The notes under the pieces are model-generated. The model did not search any database and had not been told where the DNA came from. It saw only the letters and a program-made list of their open reading frames with translations. From positions 188,785 through 252,784 of the forward strand of contig NZ_JZEF01000002.1 in the NCBI RefSeq assembly GCF_001013475.1: a stretch of DNA of 64,000 nucleotides. Reading direction: 5' to 3'. Below are positions 42,894 through 52,209 of the stretch, piece by piece. This DNA comes from Xanthomonas arboricola pv. juglandis (lineage in GTDB: Bacteria; Pseudomonadota; Gammaproteobacteria; Xanthomonadales; Xanthomonadaceae). The position numbers and the translations under genes are program-made. The first letter of the stretch is position 1; each line of letters opens with the position of its first letter.

Positions 42894-43960
42894 GCCAGCA
42901 CGCCCACGTCGCGCCAGGCCTGTTGCACCGCGGTTGCCTCGGCACTGCCGGCGCCGTAGTCCGCACCGGCAATGCTGACGGTGAGCGCGGCAAAGGTGGC
43001 GAAGTCCGCGCCGGCGGCCAGGTCGCCGCCGCTGAGCGCGCGGTACCAGATGCGCCCGGCCTTCTCCCAGGCGTAGCCACCGATGGCCACGGCCGCGCGA
43101 TAGAACGCGTGATTGGGAATGCCGGAGTTGTAGTGCACGCCGCCATCGTCCTCTTGTGTGTCGACGTAGCCGGCCATGCTGGCCGGTTGCGGATCCTTGC
43201 CCAGGGCCGGGTCATCGTACGCCGTGCCGGGCGCGCGCATCGAGCGCAGGCCCACGCCGTTGATGCCGGGCATCAACAAGCCGGCGCCGATGATCCAGTC
43301 CGCCTCGCTTGCCTGCTGCTGCAACGTGTACTGCTTGATCAATACGCCGAACACATCCGACAGCGACTCGTTCAAGGCACCGGACTGGCCCTGGTAGATC
43401 AGGTTGGCGGTGCGCTCGGTCACGCCGTGGGTCAGCTCGTGGCCCACCACGTCGATGGCGATGGTGAAGCGGTTGAAGACCTCGCCATCGCCATCGCCGA
43501 ACACCATCTGCTCGCCGTTCCAGAACGCGTTGTCGTAGCCACGCTCGTAATGCACGGTGCCGATCAACGGCATGCCGTCGCCGTCGATGGAATTGCGCCC
43601 GTATACCGTCTGGAAGAAGTCGTGCGTGGCGCCGAGATAATCGTAGGCCTCGGTCACCGCCACATCGTCGGTGGCGGCAGCGCCTTCGGCACGCACCAGC
43701 GTGCCGGGCAGCGCGGTGCCTTGTTGGGCGTCGTAGATCTGCCGCTGCACGGCTTGCGCGGTGGGGGCGCTGGCAGCATCGGCGGCCAGCGCATGGGCCC
43801 GTGCGAGCAGGCCGAGCGCGCGCTGCTGGCGCAGCTGCGCGGTGATCTGCCGCGACAGCAGCGCGCACTGGCGTGCACGCTCGGGTGCCGCCCGGGCCAC
43901 ATGGTCCAGCAGGTACGGCGGCAGGATGCCGGCACGGCGTGGCGTGACGAATGCAGACAT
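42890..43960 (-). CDS. M4 metallopeptidase, protealysin type
   Basis: Zinc site HELTH (residues 174-178), third ligand Glu198 in NESLSD and catalytic His276 in GGVHYNSGIPNHAFY are all present. The short propeptide contains ILPPYLL, the PPL-type motif of protealysin precursors, and there is no signal peptide, as in that group. Protealysin-like enzymes are cytoplasmic or released and help bacteria enter eukaryotic cells. Paired with an emfourin gene in one operon. Confidence 0.93.
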   Translation of the reverse strand: MSAFVTPRRAGILPPYLLDHVARAAPERARQCALLSRQITAQLRQQRALGLLARAHALAADAASAPTAQAVQRQIYDAQQGTALPGTLVRAEGAAATDDVAVTEAYDYLGATHDFFQTVYGRNSIDGDGMPLIGTVHYERGYDNAFWNGEQMVFGDGDGEVFNRFTIAIDVVGHELTHGVTERTANLIYQGQSGALNESLSDVFGVLIKQYTLQQQASEADWIIGAGLLMPGINGVGLRSMRAPGTAYDDPALGKDPQPASMAGYVDTQEDDGGVHYNSGIPNHAFYRAAVAIGGYAWEKAGRIWYRALSGGDLAAGADFATFAALTVSIAGADYGAGSAEATAVQQAWRDVGVLA

Positions 43961-44070
43961 AAGCGACCTCCACGATGGGCTGCGTCTGTGACTATGCCGA
44001 GGCTGGCTTTAGGAATTCGTTAGGCCAGTGCACGGTGCGCCGCACGCAGGCATCGCGATAGGCCTGGCGT

Positions 44071-44727
44071 TCATTCCAGCTGCGACAAGGCCTGCTGGAT
44101 CGGCGTCTGCCCGTCGATGAAGCCCACCGTCTTGCCGATGGTGGCCGGCATGGCCAATGCCGCGGCGATGACCTGCGCCACGTTGGCGCGCGACACGCCG
44201 CCATCGGCATCGCTGCCCGGATCGCGGGTGATGCGGCCGCTTGGCGGCTCCTGCGTGAGCCGCCCCGGCCCCAGCACGGTCCAGTCCAGCGGGGTGGTGC
44301 GCAGCTGCGCATCGGCGGCGGCCTTGGCCTGCGCGTAGGCGAAGAAGCCATCGTCCGGGCCGATGCCGTGTTCCAGCCCGGCACCGAGATAGGACACCAT
44401 CACGTAGCGGCGCACGCGTGCCTGCGCGGCGGCATGCATCGACCGGATCGCCGCATCGCGGTCCACCGCGTAGGTGCGCGCCGCATTGCCGCCACCGGCG
44501 CCGGCCGACCACACCACCGCATCGTGGCCGGCCAGTTGCGCGGCGATGGCATCGGTGTCGGCATGTTCGATATCGAACACCTGCGGGGTGGCGCCGTCGG
44601 CAATCACATCGTCTGCGTGCGCAGGATTGCGAAACAGCGCGCTGACCGAGTGCCCACCGCGCACCAGCAACGGCGTCAGCAGACGCGCGACCTTGCCATG
44701 GCCACCGATCACGACGATACGCGACAT
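44071..44727 (-). CDS. Atypical SDR, NAD(P)-binding protein
   Basis: MSRIVVIGGHGKVARLLTPLLVRGGHSVSALFRNP is a Rossmann start with GGHGKVA. AVVWSAGAGGGNAARTYAVDRDAAIRSMHAA and YVMVSYLGAG match the YwnB/HSCARG-like atypical SDR group, lacking YxxxK. TGGAGG is just before ATG 44727. Substrate unknown. Confidence 0.88.
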   Translation of the reverse strand: MSRIVVIGGHGKVARLLTPLLVRGGHSVSALFRNPAHADDVIADGATPQVFDIEHADTDAIAAQLAGHDAVVWSAGAGGGNAARTYAVDRDAAIRSMHAAAQARVRRYVMVSYLGAGLEHGIGPDDGFFAYAQAKAAADAQLRTTPLDWTVLGPGRLTQEPPSGRITRDPGSDADGGVSRANVAQVIAAALAMPATIGKTVGFIDGQTPIQQALSQLE

Positions 44728-45050
44728 TCCAACCTCCAAGACGGTGCGCCATCACGGCGCGGGCTGCACGCATCCTCGCCAACCTGGCGCTAAGGCAGCG
44801 TGGATAGGCGTGGAGAGGCGCTCCGCATGCGCATGCACTTGCAGGTGCGTGGATTCGATGCAGCGTGTGCTTGCGTAGTGCGGCGCCATGGCGATCGCCC
44901 CGTGCATCACGCGAGCAGGCGCGTGCGATGCACCGCATCGACCGGGCGGCATCGCGCAGCCTTGCCGGCATCCTCGTCACCGGCATGCAAGGCGCAGATG
45001 CACCACCTGCCTGCCGCACATCTGGGACACTACGCGCCACAACGTCCGGA
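44728..45050. other. Gene-free intergenic stretch between divergent genes
   Basis: I see only short frames without ribosome sites or codon bias, and no repeat, RNA or strong palindrome. Confidence 0.5.
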
Positions 45051-45506
45051 ATGCCTATGTCCAACTCAATCGATACCGACCTACGTCCACGCGTTGGCTG
45101 CGGCGCGTTCATCCGCCGCGCCGATGGCCGCCTGCTGCTGGTGCAGCGCGGGCGTGCGCCCGAGCAAGGCCATTGGGGCCTGCCCGGCGGCAAGGTGGAC
45201 TGGATGGAAACGGTGGAACACGCGGTGGTGCGCGAAGTGCTGGAAGAAACCGGCCTGCACGTGCAGCTGCAAGGCGTGCTGTGCATCGTCAGCTACTTCG
45301 AGCCGGACCTGACGCCGCCGCAGCATTGGGTCGCGCCGGTGTATCTGGCCGCGATCCAGGGCCGCGAGCACGCCGAGCGCCGCGAGCCCGAGGCGATCGC
45401 CGACATCGGCTGGTTCGCACTGGACGCACTGCCGTCGCCGCTGACCACCTCCACGTTGCAGGCGTTGCAGCACCTGCCAACTGCGGCGTCGGCACCTGCC
45501 GCCTGA
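45051..45506 (+). CDS. NUDIX hydrolase
   Basis: The Nudix box is complete: GGKVDWMETVEHAVVREVLEETGL, matching GX5EX7REUXEEXGU. The 151-residue protein also has RVGCGAFIRRADGRLLLVQRGRAPEQGHWGLPGG. It probably hydrolyses a nucleoside diphosphate derivative (MutT-like or ADP-sugar); specificity cannot be read from the sequence. ATG 45057 is an equally possible start. Confidence 0.92.
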   Translation: MPMSNSIDTDLRPRVGCGAFIRRADGRLLLVQRGRAPEQGHWGLPGGKVDWMETVEHAVVREVLEETGLHVQLQGVLCIVSYFEPDLTPPQHWVAPVYLAAIQGREHAERREPEAIADIGWFALDALPSPLTTSTLQALQHLPTAASAPAA

Positions 45507-45817
45507 GTGCGATGCATCAATGCCGCTGGACTAGGTGCCGGCGGCGATGCACCGGCATGCGCAGTGTTGGTGGTGATGCTTGCGGGACCGCGATGTTCGC
45601 GCGGATGCACAGCGACACATGCGCTGCCTGCGATGCCGACCGCTTGCGAACGCTTGATGCGATGGCCTGATTGCACGCTGCGGTGTGCGTAGTTGCAGCA
45701 TTTGCGGTACATCGCGTCGTTACATGCAACGCGCGTGTCTGCACGACTTCCTGCACATCATCTGCGCCGTCCGCTGGCGCTATCCTCGCTGGTTCGACTT
45801 GCCTGGGAGGGCACTGC
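45507..45817. other. Gene-free intergenic stretch before the esterase
   Basis: No coding frame with a ribosome site and no recognisable element apart from the GGGAGGG ribosome site of the next gene near its end. Confidence 0.5.
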
Positions 45818-46954
45818 ATGACACGTCATTGGTTGAACAAGACGCTGGCGCTCGCGTTGATCTGTACCGCGTGCAGCGTGCACGCAACCGCCGCCGAGCC
45901 GGCACCACCGGCGACCGCATCGGCCCGCGATGGCATCCGGCATGTGCCCGCATTCGACCTGCCGGTGTCGGAATATCTGAGCCCGGCCGCGCGTGCGCAT
46001 ATGGCCGCCGGGGTGGCCCGCGCCGATCCGTTGGACAAGGCCGACAACGCCACCTTGCTCAAGCAATTGCCGAGCATCCGCGCCGACACCGAGCGTTGGG
46101 CCAAAGGCGTGATTGCGCAGCTGCGTACGCGCTACGCGGTGGAGATCACGCCCGAAACCTGGAACGGTGTGCCGGTGCTGCGGGTGGAGCCGCGCACGCG
46201 CACACCCGAGCAGGCCAAGCGCATGTTGATCGAACTGCATGGCGGTAGCTTCGTGATGGGCAGCGCGGCCTCGTTCGGCTTGATGGAAGCCATTCCGCTG
46301 GCGGCGATGACCGGCATGACCGTGGTCGCGGTGGATTACCGCATGGGGCCCGAGCACCATTTCCCGGCTGCCAGCGAGGATGTGGCGGCGGTGTATCGCG
46401 CCGCGCTCAAGACCTATCCGCCAGAGCGCATCGGCCTGTTCGGTTGTTCGGCAGGCGGGGTGCTCACCGGTGAATCGCTGGCGTGGTTTGCCAAGGAGAA
46501 GCTGCCGATGCCGGCGGCGGCCGGGCTGTTCTGCGCCGCAGGTGATGCGCGCTACCGCGGCGATTCGCGCATTGTGGTGGCGGCAGTCAACGATGCCTTG
46601 TTGCCGGACAAGGCCGGTGCGTTGCCGATCTGGGAAGACCTGTACTACGGCGACAACGTGGACTTTCACGATCCGCTGGTGTCGCCGGTGTTTTCCGATG
46701 CGGTGCTGCAGCAGTTCCCGCCAACGCTGTTTCTCACCGCCACGCGTGCTGCCGAGCTGAGCAATGCCGCCTACACGCATGCGCGCCTGGTGGATCTGGG
46801 CCGCGAATCGGATCTGCATGTGTGGGATGGGCTGGGGCACGCCTTCCACCTCACCAGCGCACTGCCGGAGAGCCAGCAGGCGCTGCGGGTGGCCGCGCGT
46901 TTCTTCAGCAAGCACCTGGGCCTGCCGCCGCCGCCGCTGGCTGCACCACGCTAA
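45818..46954 (+). CDS. Exported alpha/beta hydrolase, HSL-like esterase
   Basis: Signal peptide LALALICTACSVHATAAEP, then the HSL-like features: oxyanion motif LHGGSF (variant of HGGG), VAVDYRMGPEHHFPAASED, nucleophile GCSAGG and a C-terminal LGHAF His. Where the catalytic Asp is expected the sequence reads TATRAAELSNAAY, so the acid may be Glu. GGGAGGG precedes ATG 45818. Likely a periplasmic carboxylesterase. Confidence 0.85.
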   Translation: MTRHWLNKTLALALICTACSVHATAAEPAPPATASARDGIRHVPAFDLPVSEYLSPAARAHMAAGVARADPLDKADNATLLKQLPSIRADTERWAKGVIAQLRTRYAVEITPETWNGVPVLRVEPRTRTPEQAKRMLIELHGGSFVMGSAASFGLMEAIPLAAMTGMTVVAVDYRMGPEHHFPAASEDVAAVYRAALKTYPPERIGLFGCSAGGVLTGESLAWFAKEKLPMPAAAGLFCAAGDARYRGDSRIVVAAVNDALLPDKAGALPIWEDLYYGDNVDFHDPLVSPVFSDAVLQQFPPTLFLTATRAAELSNAAYTHARLVDLGRESDLHVWDGLGHAFHLTSALPESQQALRVAARFFSKHLGLPPPPLAAPR

Positions 46955-47056
46955 CGCCACGCTGACACCGGCTAGGCGCGGCGCTTACATCCTCTGACCT
47001 AGGTTGAGGCCGACTGGCGTTGCACATGCAACGCCGCTGTTGATCAGGAGAATCGA

Positions 47057-47455
47057 ATGAGTCTGCAAATTCCTCAGGGTGCGTTGGTGGTGGTGGCCGA
47101 TGGCGGTGAAGCGCGCTGGTTCACCAACACCGGCAACGAAGCCAAGGTGGTGCTGCGCCAGCACGCGCGCACCGACGTGCAGAACGTCGACGACGATGGC
47201 CCGGCCGGCAAGGCGCCGCAGGATCTCAGCGAGGCGGACATGGACGAAATGACCTTTGCCAAGCAGCTGTCGCATGCATTGAACGATGGTGCGCTGAAGC
47301 ACGAGTACACGCATCTGGTGCTGGTGGCCGACCCGACCACGCTGGGCCGCGTTCGCCCGTTGCTGCACAAGGAAACGCAACAACGCCTGGTCGGCGATCT
47401 GGCCAAGGATCTGACCAACCTGCCGCTGGAAGAGATCCAGCGCGCATTGTCGTAA
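47057..47455 (+). CDS. Host attachment family protein
   Basis: The 132-residue protein matches the Host_attach family (PF10116): VVVADGGEARWFTNTG at the start, then HEYTHLVLVADPTTLGRVRPLLHKETQQRLVGDLAKDLTNLPLEEIQRAL. The fold resembles eRF1 domain 1. Named from an Agrobacterium attachment mutant; real role unknown. AGGAG precedes ATG 47057. A thioredoxin-like gene follows after 21 bases. Confidence 0.85.
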   Translation: MSLQIPQGALVVVADGGEARWFTNTGNEAKVVLRQHARTDVQNVDDDGPAGKAPQDLSEADMDEMTFAKQLSHALNDGALKHEYTHLVLVADPTTLGRVRPLLHKETQQRLVGDLAKDLTNLPLEEIQRALS

Positions 47456-47476
47456 GCACAACGGAGCGGTCAGACG

Positions 47477-47812
47477 ATGGGGTTTGTTCGCGACTACGCC
47501 ACCCAGGCGCCCGAACGTAGCGATGTGGATGCACAGGCCGGTCTGCAGGTGCTGGAGTTCGGTACCGACTGGTGCGGCCACTGCATCGCCGCCCAGCCGC
47601 TGTTGCAGAAATTGCTGGGTGGCGTTGCGGCGCTCGACTACCGCAAGGTCGAAGATGGAAAAGGGCGGCCCTTGGGCCGCTCTTTTCGTGTCAAGTTGTG
47701 GCCGACCATCATCCTGCTGCGCGACGGTGTGGAAGTTGCGCGCGCAGTGCGCCCGCAGACGCGCGAGGATCTGCAACCGCTGCTGTCGCAGCTGGGTGAG
47801 GAACTGGTGTGA
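47477..47812 (+). CDS. Thioredoxin-like protein
   Basis: The active site CGHC (FGTDWCGHCIAAQPLLQKLL) and SFRVKLWPTIILLRDGVEVARAVRPQTREDL with the cis-Pro of WPT define a thioredoxin. CGHC is the PDI-type variant and suggests a more oxidising redox potential. There is no signal peptide, so it is cytoplasmic. Cotranscribed with the host-attachment-family gene. Confidence 0.9.
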   Translation: MGFVRDYATQAPERSDVDAQAGLQVLEFGTDWCGHCIAAQPLLQKLLGGVAALDYRKVEDGKGRPLGRSFRVKLWPTIILLRDGVEVARAVRPQTREDLQPLLSQLGEELV

Positions 47813-48171
47813 GCATGCACCGCACCTGATCGATGGCGCGCAAGGCGGCAGGCAAATGTGCGGTGCACCGAGGGCGCGATGTGCGCGCCGAATGCTCCAC
47901 ATGCCTTGAAACAAGCGGTTTTTCGCAGTGCCGCCGTATCGCGGCTGCAGCGATCTGCGCGCTGTAGTAACATAACGGGCTGATCAAGCCCTTGGGCATT
48001 GCCCATCCCTTGGTTGTCTGTCCCGCAGCGTCGCTGAGTCCACGCGGCCGTCCGGGAATGCCTCCGGCGTCATCTCGGTGCATGTGCCATTGCCATGCCT
48101 GCCTGATGCGCCGTGTCCTGTGCGTTGCCAGGGCGAGCGGGCAGCGATGGCCGCACACGGAGACGAAACAC
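47813..48171 (+). other. Long leader region of the MFS gene
   Basis: Two adjacent small hairpins are visible at about 47975-48005: GGGC-tgatcaa-GCCC and GGGC-att-GCCC. A weak -10-like TAGTAACAT lies before them. The rest is GC-rich without a supported gene. A regulatory leader is possible, but I recognise no riboswitch class. Confidence 0.35.
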
Positions 48172-49662
48172 ATGCACGATACCCGCACGATTGCCTCGCA
48201 CTTCGGTTGGTTCAAGCGCCGCCGCCAACTGCAACTGGCCGAGGTCACCGTGGTGGATCGCGGCATGCTGCGCAAGGCCGTGGGCGCCGCCGCATTGGGT
48301 AATGCGATGGAGTGGTTCGACTTCGGCGTGTACGGCTATCTGGCGGTGACCCTGGGGCAGGTGTTCTTCCCGGCCAGTAATCCCACCGCGCAGCTGATCG
48401 CCACTTTTGCCACCTTCACCGTTGCGTTTCTGGTGCGGCCGATCGGCGGGCTGGTGTTCGGCCCGCTCGGCGACCGCTATGGGCGGCAGAAGGTGCTGGC
48501 GGCGACCATGATCCTGATGGCGCTGGGCACCTTCAGCATCGGCCTGATTCCGTCCTACGCCAGGATCGGTCTGTGGGCACCGGCGCTGCTGTTGCTGGCG
48601 CGGCTGTTGCAGGGGTTCTCCACCGGCGGCGAATACGGCGGCGCGGCGACCTTCATTGCCGAATACGCCACCGACCGCAATCGCGGATTGATGGGCAGCT
48701 GGCTGGAATTTGGCACCCTGGGCGGCTACATCGCCGGCGCCGCCACGGTGACGGCGCTGCACATGACGGTGACCCAGGCACAGATGCTCGATTGGGGCTG
48801 GCGGGTGCCGTTCCTGATTGCCGGCCCGTTGGGGCTGCTGGGCCTGTACATGCGCATGAAACTGGAAGAAACCCCCGCATTTCGCGCCTATACCGAGCAA
48901 TCCGAACAACGCGAACGCGCAACCGCCGCGCAGGGCCTGCTGACCATGCTGCGCCTGCATTGGCCGCAATTGCTCAAGTGCGTGGGTCTGGTGCTGGTCT
49001 TCAACGTCACCGACTACATGCTGCTGACCTACATGCCCAGCTATCTCAGCGTCACCATGGGCTATGCGGAGAGCAAGGGCCTGTTGCTGATCATCCTGGT
49101 GATGCTGGTGATGATGCCGCTCAACATCGTCGGCGGCCTGTTCAGCGACAGGCTGGGACGCCGGCCGATGATCATCGGCGCCTGCATCGCGTTGTTCGCG
49201 CTGGCCATCCCCTGCCTGCTGCTGATCGGCAGCGGCCATGACGGGCTGATCTTCGCCGGCCTGATGCTGCTCGGTCTGGCGCTGGTGTGCTTCACCAGTT
49301 CGATGCCGTCCACGTTGCCGGCGCTGTTCTACACCCCGGTGCGCTACAGCGCGTTGTCGATCGCCTTCAACGTGTCGGTGTCGTTGTTCGGCGGCACCAC
49401 GCCGCTGGTCACCGCCTGGTTGGTGGAGCGCAGCGGCGACCCGCTGGTGCCGGCCTACTACCTGATGGGTGCGGCGGCGATCGGCCTGGTGACCATGCTG
49501 TTCGTGCGCGAAACTGCCGGCCTGCCGCTGCGCGGCTCGCCGCCGGCGGTGGCCAGCGATGCCGAGGCGCGCGCCTTGCTGCGCGGCGACAGCCCGGTGA
49601 CGGTGGATGCGCAACTGCCCGGCAGCATGCCGCCTGCCATGGGCCAGCCGCGCACCGCATGA
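48172..49662 (+). CDS. MFS transporter, metabolite:H+ symporter (ProP-like)
   Basis: Twelve hydrophobic segments and the MHS signature: AAALGNAMEWFDFGVYGYLAVTLGQVFFP, FLVRPIGGLVFGPLGDRYGRQKVL, RLLQGFSTGGEYGGAATFIAEY. The 496-residue length fits ProP/ShiA/citrate symporters. The C-terminal 40 residues are a soluble tail without the ProP coiled coil. ATG 48172 was chosen because the cytoplasmic N-terminus starts there and GGAG precedes it. Substrate not predictable; ProP-like compatible solute or carboxylate uptake. Confidence 0.88.
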   Translation: MHDTRTIASHFGWFKRRRQLQLAEVTVVDRGMLRKAVGAAALGNAMEWFDFGVYGYLAVTLGQVFFPASNPTAQLIATFATFTVAFLVRPIGGLVFGPLGDRYGRQKVLAATMILMALGTFSIGLIPSYARIGLWAPALLLLARLLQGFSTGGEYGGAATFIAEYATDRNRGLMGSWLEFGTLGGYIAGAATVTALHMTVTQAQMLDWGWRVPFLIAGPLGLLGLYMRMKLEETPAFRAYTEQSEQRERATAAQGLLTMLRLHWPQLLKCVGLVLVFNVTDYMLLTYMPSYLSVTMGYAESKGLLLIILVMLVMMPLNIVGGLFSDRLGRRPMIIGACIALFALAIPCLLLIGSGHDGLIFAGLMLLGLALVCFTSSMPSTLPALFYTPVRYSALSIAFNVSVSLFGGTTPLVTAWLVERSGDPLVPAYYLMGAAAIGLVTMLFVRETAGLPLRGSPPAVASDAEARALLRGDSPVTVDAQLPGSMPPAMGQPRTA

Positions 49663-49799
49663 GCGGATTCGGCCCGCCCGACCCGACCCACCAGGTGGCG
49701 CTCGGGCAGGACAGTGGGGAGGCCAGGCCACATGGCCCGACACCTGCGCAGCCACCATGTTGCGACCTTGCCAGCGGGCACCGGTGACATCGGCCGCCG

Positions 49800-50273
49800 C
49801 TAGCGCGGCGCGCGACCGCCGCTGTCGGGCAGCTCGGGGCTGCGCATGTCGGCCGACGGCATGCCTTGGCCGGTTTCCGCATAGCGCTTGAGGCTGCTGC
49901 CCAGAAAGAAGCGCCAGCCGCGGGCGCAGGCTTCCTTGCAGGGCGAGTCGCGATAGCCGGAGTGTTCGAACTCCACCCGTGTGCCCTGGCTGGTGGAATG
50001 CAAATCGAAGCGCATCACCGTGCCCTTCCAGGCGTCGGTGTCGAGCATGTTGGAAGCGTGACAGCGCCAGCGCACCAGACGGTAGTCGGCACCGTCGTCG
50101 ATGCTCAACTCCACTCGCCAGCCCTGCCGGCTCCAGTCCAGCCGCACCCGGTCCTCGACCAGGCTCACCTCGCGCGTCCACCAGCAAGCCAGCTGCATGG
50201 GCTCGGACAACGCGACGCAGACCACTTCCGGCGCGGCCGCGATAACGACGCTGTGGCGGATCTCACGATTCAT
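49800..50273 (-). CDS. SRPBCC (AHSA1-like) domain protein
   Basis: The 157-residue protein shows REIRHSVVIAAAPEVVCVALSEPMQLACWWTREVSLVEDRVRLDW, RVELSIDDGADYRLVRWRC and FFLGSSLKRYAETGQGMP, the AHSA1/START-like helix-grip pattern. ATG 50273 begins the first strand; further upstream starts add non-conserved sequence. Function unknown, likely small-molecule binding. Confidence 0.82.
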   Translation of the reverse strand: MNREIRHSVVIAAAPEVVCVALSEPMQLACWWTREVSLVEDRVRLDWSRQGWRVELSIDDGADYRLVRWRCHASNMLDTDAWKGTVMRFDLHSTSQGTRVEFEHSGYRDSPCKEACARGWRFFLGSSLKRYAETGQGMPSADMRSPELPDSGGRAPR

Positions 50274-50420
50274 CTGACCAGCTTGGCTGCGTGAATCTCG
50301 ATGATCGCGCATTTTGCCGGCCAGTTGCAGAAGGATGTTGTCGACGGCCGAGGCCGCTCGGCCGGCGCTCACACGGTGCTGGGTACCATCGACGCAAGCC
50401 CCCAACGACGAAGAGCAGGC

Positions 50421-51239
50421 ATGACGACGCTTCCGATCCCGGTGATGGACGTTGCCGCGCAACGCGATCTGGCCACCGCGCACGCGCTGTTGGAAAACCC
50501 CGGCGTGGCCGCCCGATTGGCCAATGCAATGGGCGCGCCGATCGAGAGCCTGATCAGCCGAAGGCTGCCGAAGCTGGTCACCCGCAGCATCGACGGCGTG
50601 ACCCGCCGCGCGCTGCAGGTGGCGATGAAATCGGCATTACTGAGCCTGCGCGGCACGACCGATCTGCAGCAGCCTGCGTCCACCGCACGCCACACCATGG
50701 CGGTGGCTGTCGCCGGTGGTGCGGGTGGATTCTTCGGCCTGCCCGGGCTGTTGGTGGAGCTGCCGGTGACCACCACGGTGATGCTGCGCTCCATCGCCGA
50801 TATCGCCCGTTCCGAAGGCGAATCGCTGCACGATCCGGACACCGCGCTGGCCTGTCTGGAAGTGCTGGCGCATGGCGGGCGCAGTGTCAGCGACGACGGC
50901 GCCGAATCGGGCTACTTCGCGGTGCGCGCTGCAATGGCGCAACAACTCAGCGCTGCGGCGCATTACGTTGCCGCACACGGGTTTGCCAGCAAGGGCGCGC
51001 CGGTGCTGGTGTCGCTGGTGTCGCGCGTTGCGGCCAAGTTCTCGGTCAATGTCGGCGAAAAACTCGCCGTGCAGGCGGTGCCGCTGGTCGGTGCGGTGAG
51101 CGGCGCAACCCTCAATACGGTGTTCATGCGCCACTTCCAGGCGATGGCGCGCGGGCACTTCATCGTGCGCCGGCTGGAGCGGCGCTATGGCGAGGATGCG
51201 GTGCGACGCGCGTATGACGCATTGCCGGCGGCGCGTTGA
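50421..51239 (+). CDS. EcsC family protein
   Basis: The 272-residue protein matches EcsC: AVAVAGGAGGFFGLPGLLVELPVTTTVMLRSIADIARSEGESL, SKGAPVLVSLVSRVAAKFSVNVGEKLAVQAVPLVGAVSGATLNTVFMRHFQAMARGHFIVRRLERRYG. Role unknown outside an old link to ABC transport in Bacillus. AAGAG precedes ATG 50421. Confidence 0.88.
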   Translation: MTTLPIPVMDVAAQRDLATAHALLENPGVAARLANAMGAPIESLISRRLPKLVTRSIDGVTRRALQVAMKSALLSLRGTTDLQQPASTARHTMAVAVAGGAGGFFGLPGLLVELPVTTTVMLRSIADIARSEGESLHDPDTALACLEVLAHGGRSVSDDGAESGYFAVRAAMAQQLSAAAHYVAAHGFASKGAPVLVSLVSRVAAKFSVNVGEKLAVQAVPLVGAVSGATLNTVFMRHFQAMARGHFIVRRLERRYGEDAVRRAYDALPAAR

Positions 51240-51440
51240 ACCTAACGCCCCGCGGTGCCGCGCATTTGCGGCGGGCAAGCTGCAAGCGCCATCCAGGCAA
51301 CCTGCAAGCATCCACGGAATTTGCAGGCCTGCGTTGATGCACGCGCATGCGGGCGCGGCGCTGCATCGATGCCGTCGTGCGCACTGCGCAATGTCGCTTG
51401 CGCGCGCGACAATCGGGTTCGCTCTTCCTGGATGTCTTCC

Positions 51441-52085
51441 ATGACCAAACCCTTTTCGCCAGCCTCCGCACGCAACCGCGACCCGATCCTGGAGGTGTTG
51501 CAACGGCACTTTGCCGACCGCCGCAATGTGCTGGAAATCGGCGCCGGGACCGGGCAGCACGCGGTGCATTTTGCGGCGGCGATGCCGTGGTTGCGCTGGC
51601 AGGCCAGCGATCATGCCGACCATCTGCCGGGCATGACGCAGTGGCTGGACGAGGCGGCACTGCCGAATACGCCGCCACCGATTGCATTGCAGGCGGTGCT
51701 GACGCCGACACCGGGCCTGGCGCCCACGCCGCCATTGCCGCCTGCGCAGGCGGGCGAGCCTGCCGGCTACGACGCGGTCTACAGCGCCAATACCTTGCAC
51801 ATCATGGGCTGGCCGCAGGTACAGGCGTTGTTTGCGGGGCTGCCGGCGGTGATGGCACCGGATGCGTTGCTGGTGGTGTACGGGCCGTTCAACCGCGATG
51901 GCCAATTCACCAGCCAGAGCAATCGCGCGTTCGATACGATGTTGCGCGAGCGCGATGCCGCATCGGGCATTCGCGATGCCGAAGCGGTGGATGCACTGGC
52001 GGCGTCGGTGGGCTTGCAGTTGCTCGACGATGTGGCGTTGCCGGCGAACAACTGTTGCCGGGTGTGGTCGCGTCAGTCGCGTTGA
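51441..52085 (+). CDS. DUF938 SAM-dependent methyltransferase
   Basis: SPASARNRDPILEVLQRHF, VLEIGAGTGQHAVHFA (SAM motif I), WQASDHADHLPGM and YDAVYSANTLHIMGW, then YGPFNRDGQFTSQSNRAFD are the DUF938 pattern. 214 residues, complete. ATG 51432 is an alternative start. The substrate is not known for the family. Confidence 0.88.
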   Translation: MTKPFSPASARNRDPILEVLQRHFADRRNVLEIGAGTGQHAVHFAAAMPWLRWQASDHADHLPGMTQWLDEAALPNTPPPIALQAVLTPTPGLAPTPPLPPAQAGEPAGYDAVYSANTLHIMGWPQVQALFAGLPAVMAPDALLVVYGPFNRDGQFTSQSNRAFDTMLRERDAASGIRDAEAVDALAASVGLQLLDDVALPANNCCRVWSRQSR

Positions 52086-52209
52086 GTTTGTCGCCAAGAC
52101 GTTGCCGATGTTGCAGCACTGCTGTTTTCCAGTGCGGTGGAGTGCCAAAGCCCTGTCTGACAGCGCACCGCACGCGAGCCTGCGCTGATGTGGCAGTGCA
52201 CTGCCGCAG

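Noticed and set aside
47975-48005. Riboswitch upstream of the MFS gene
   Set aside because: Only two tiny hairpins; I could not match any known riboswitch consensus.
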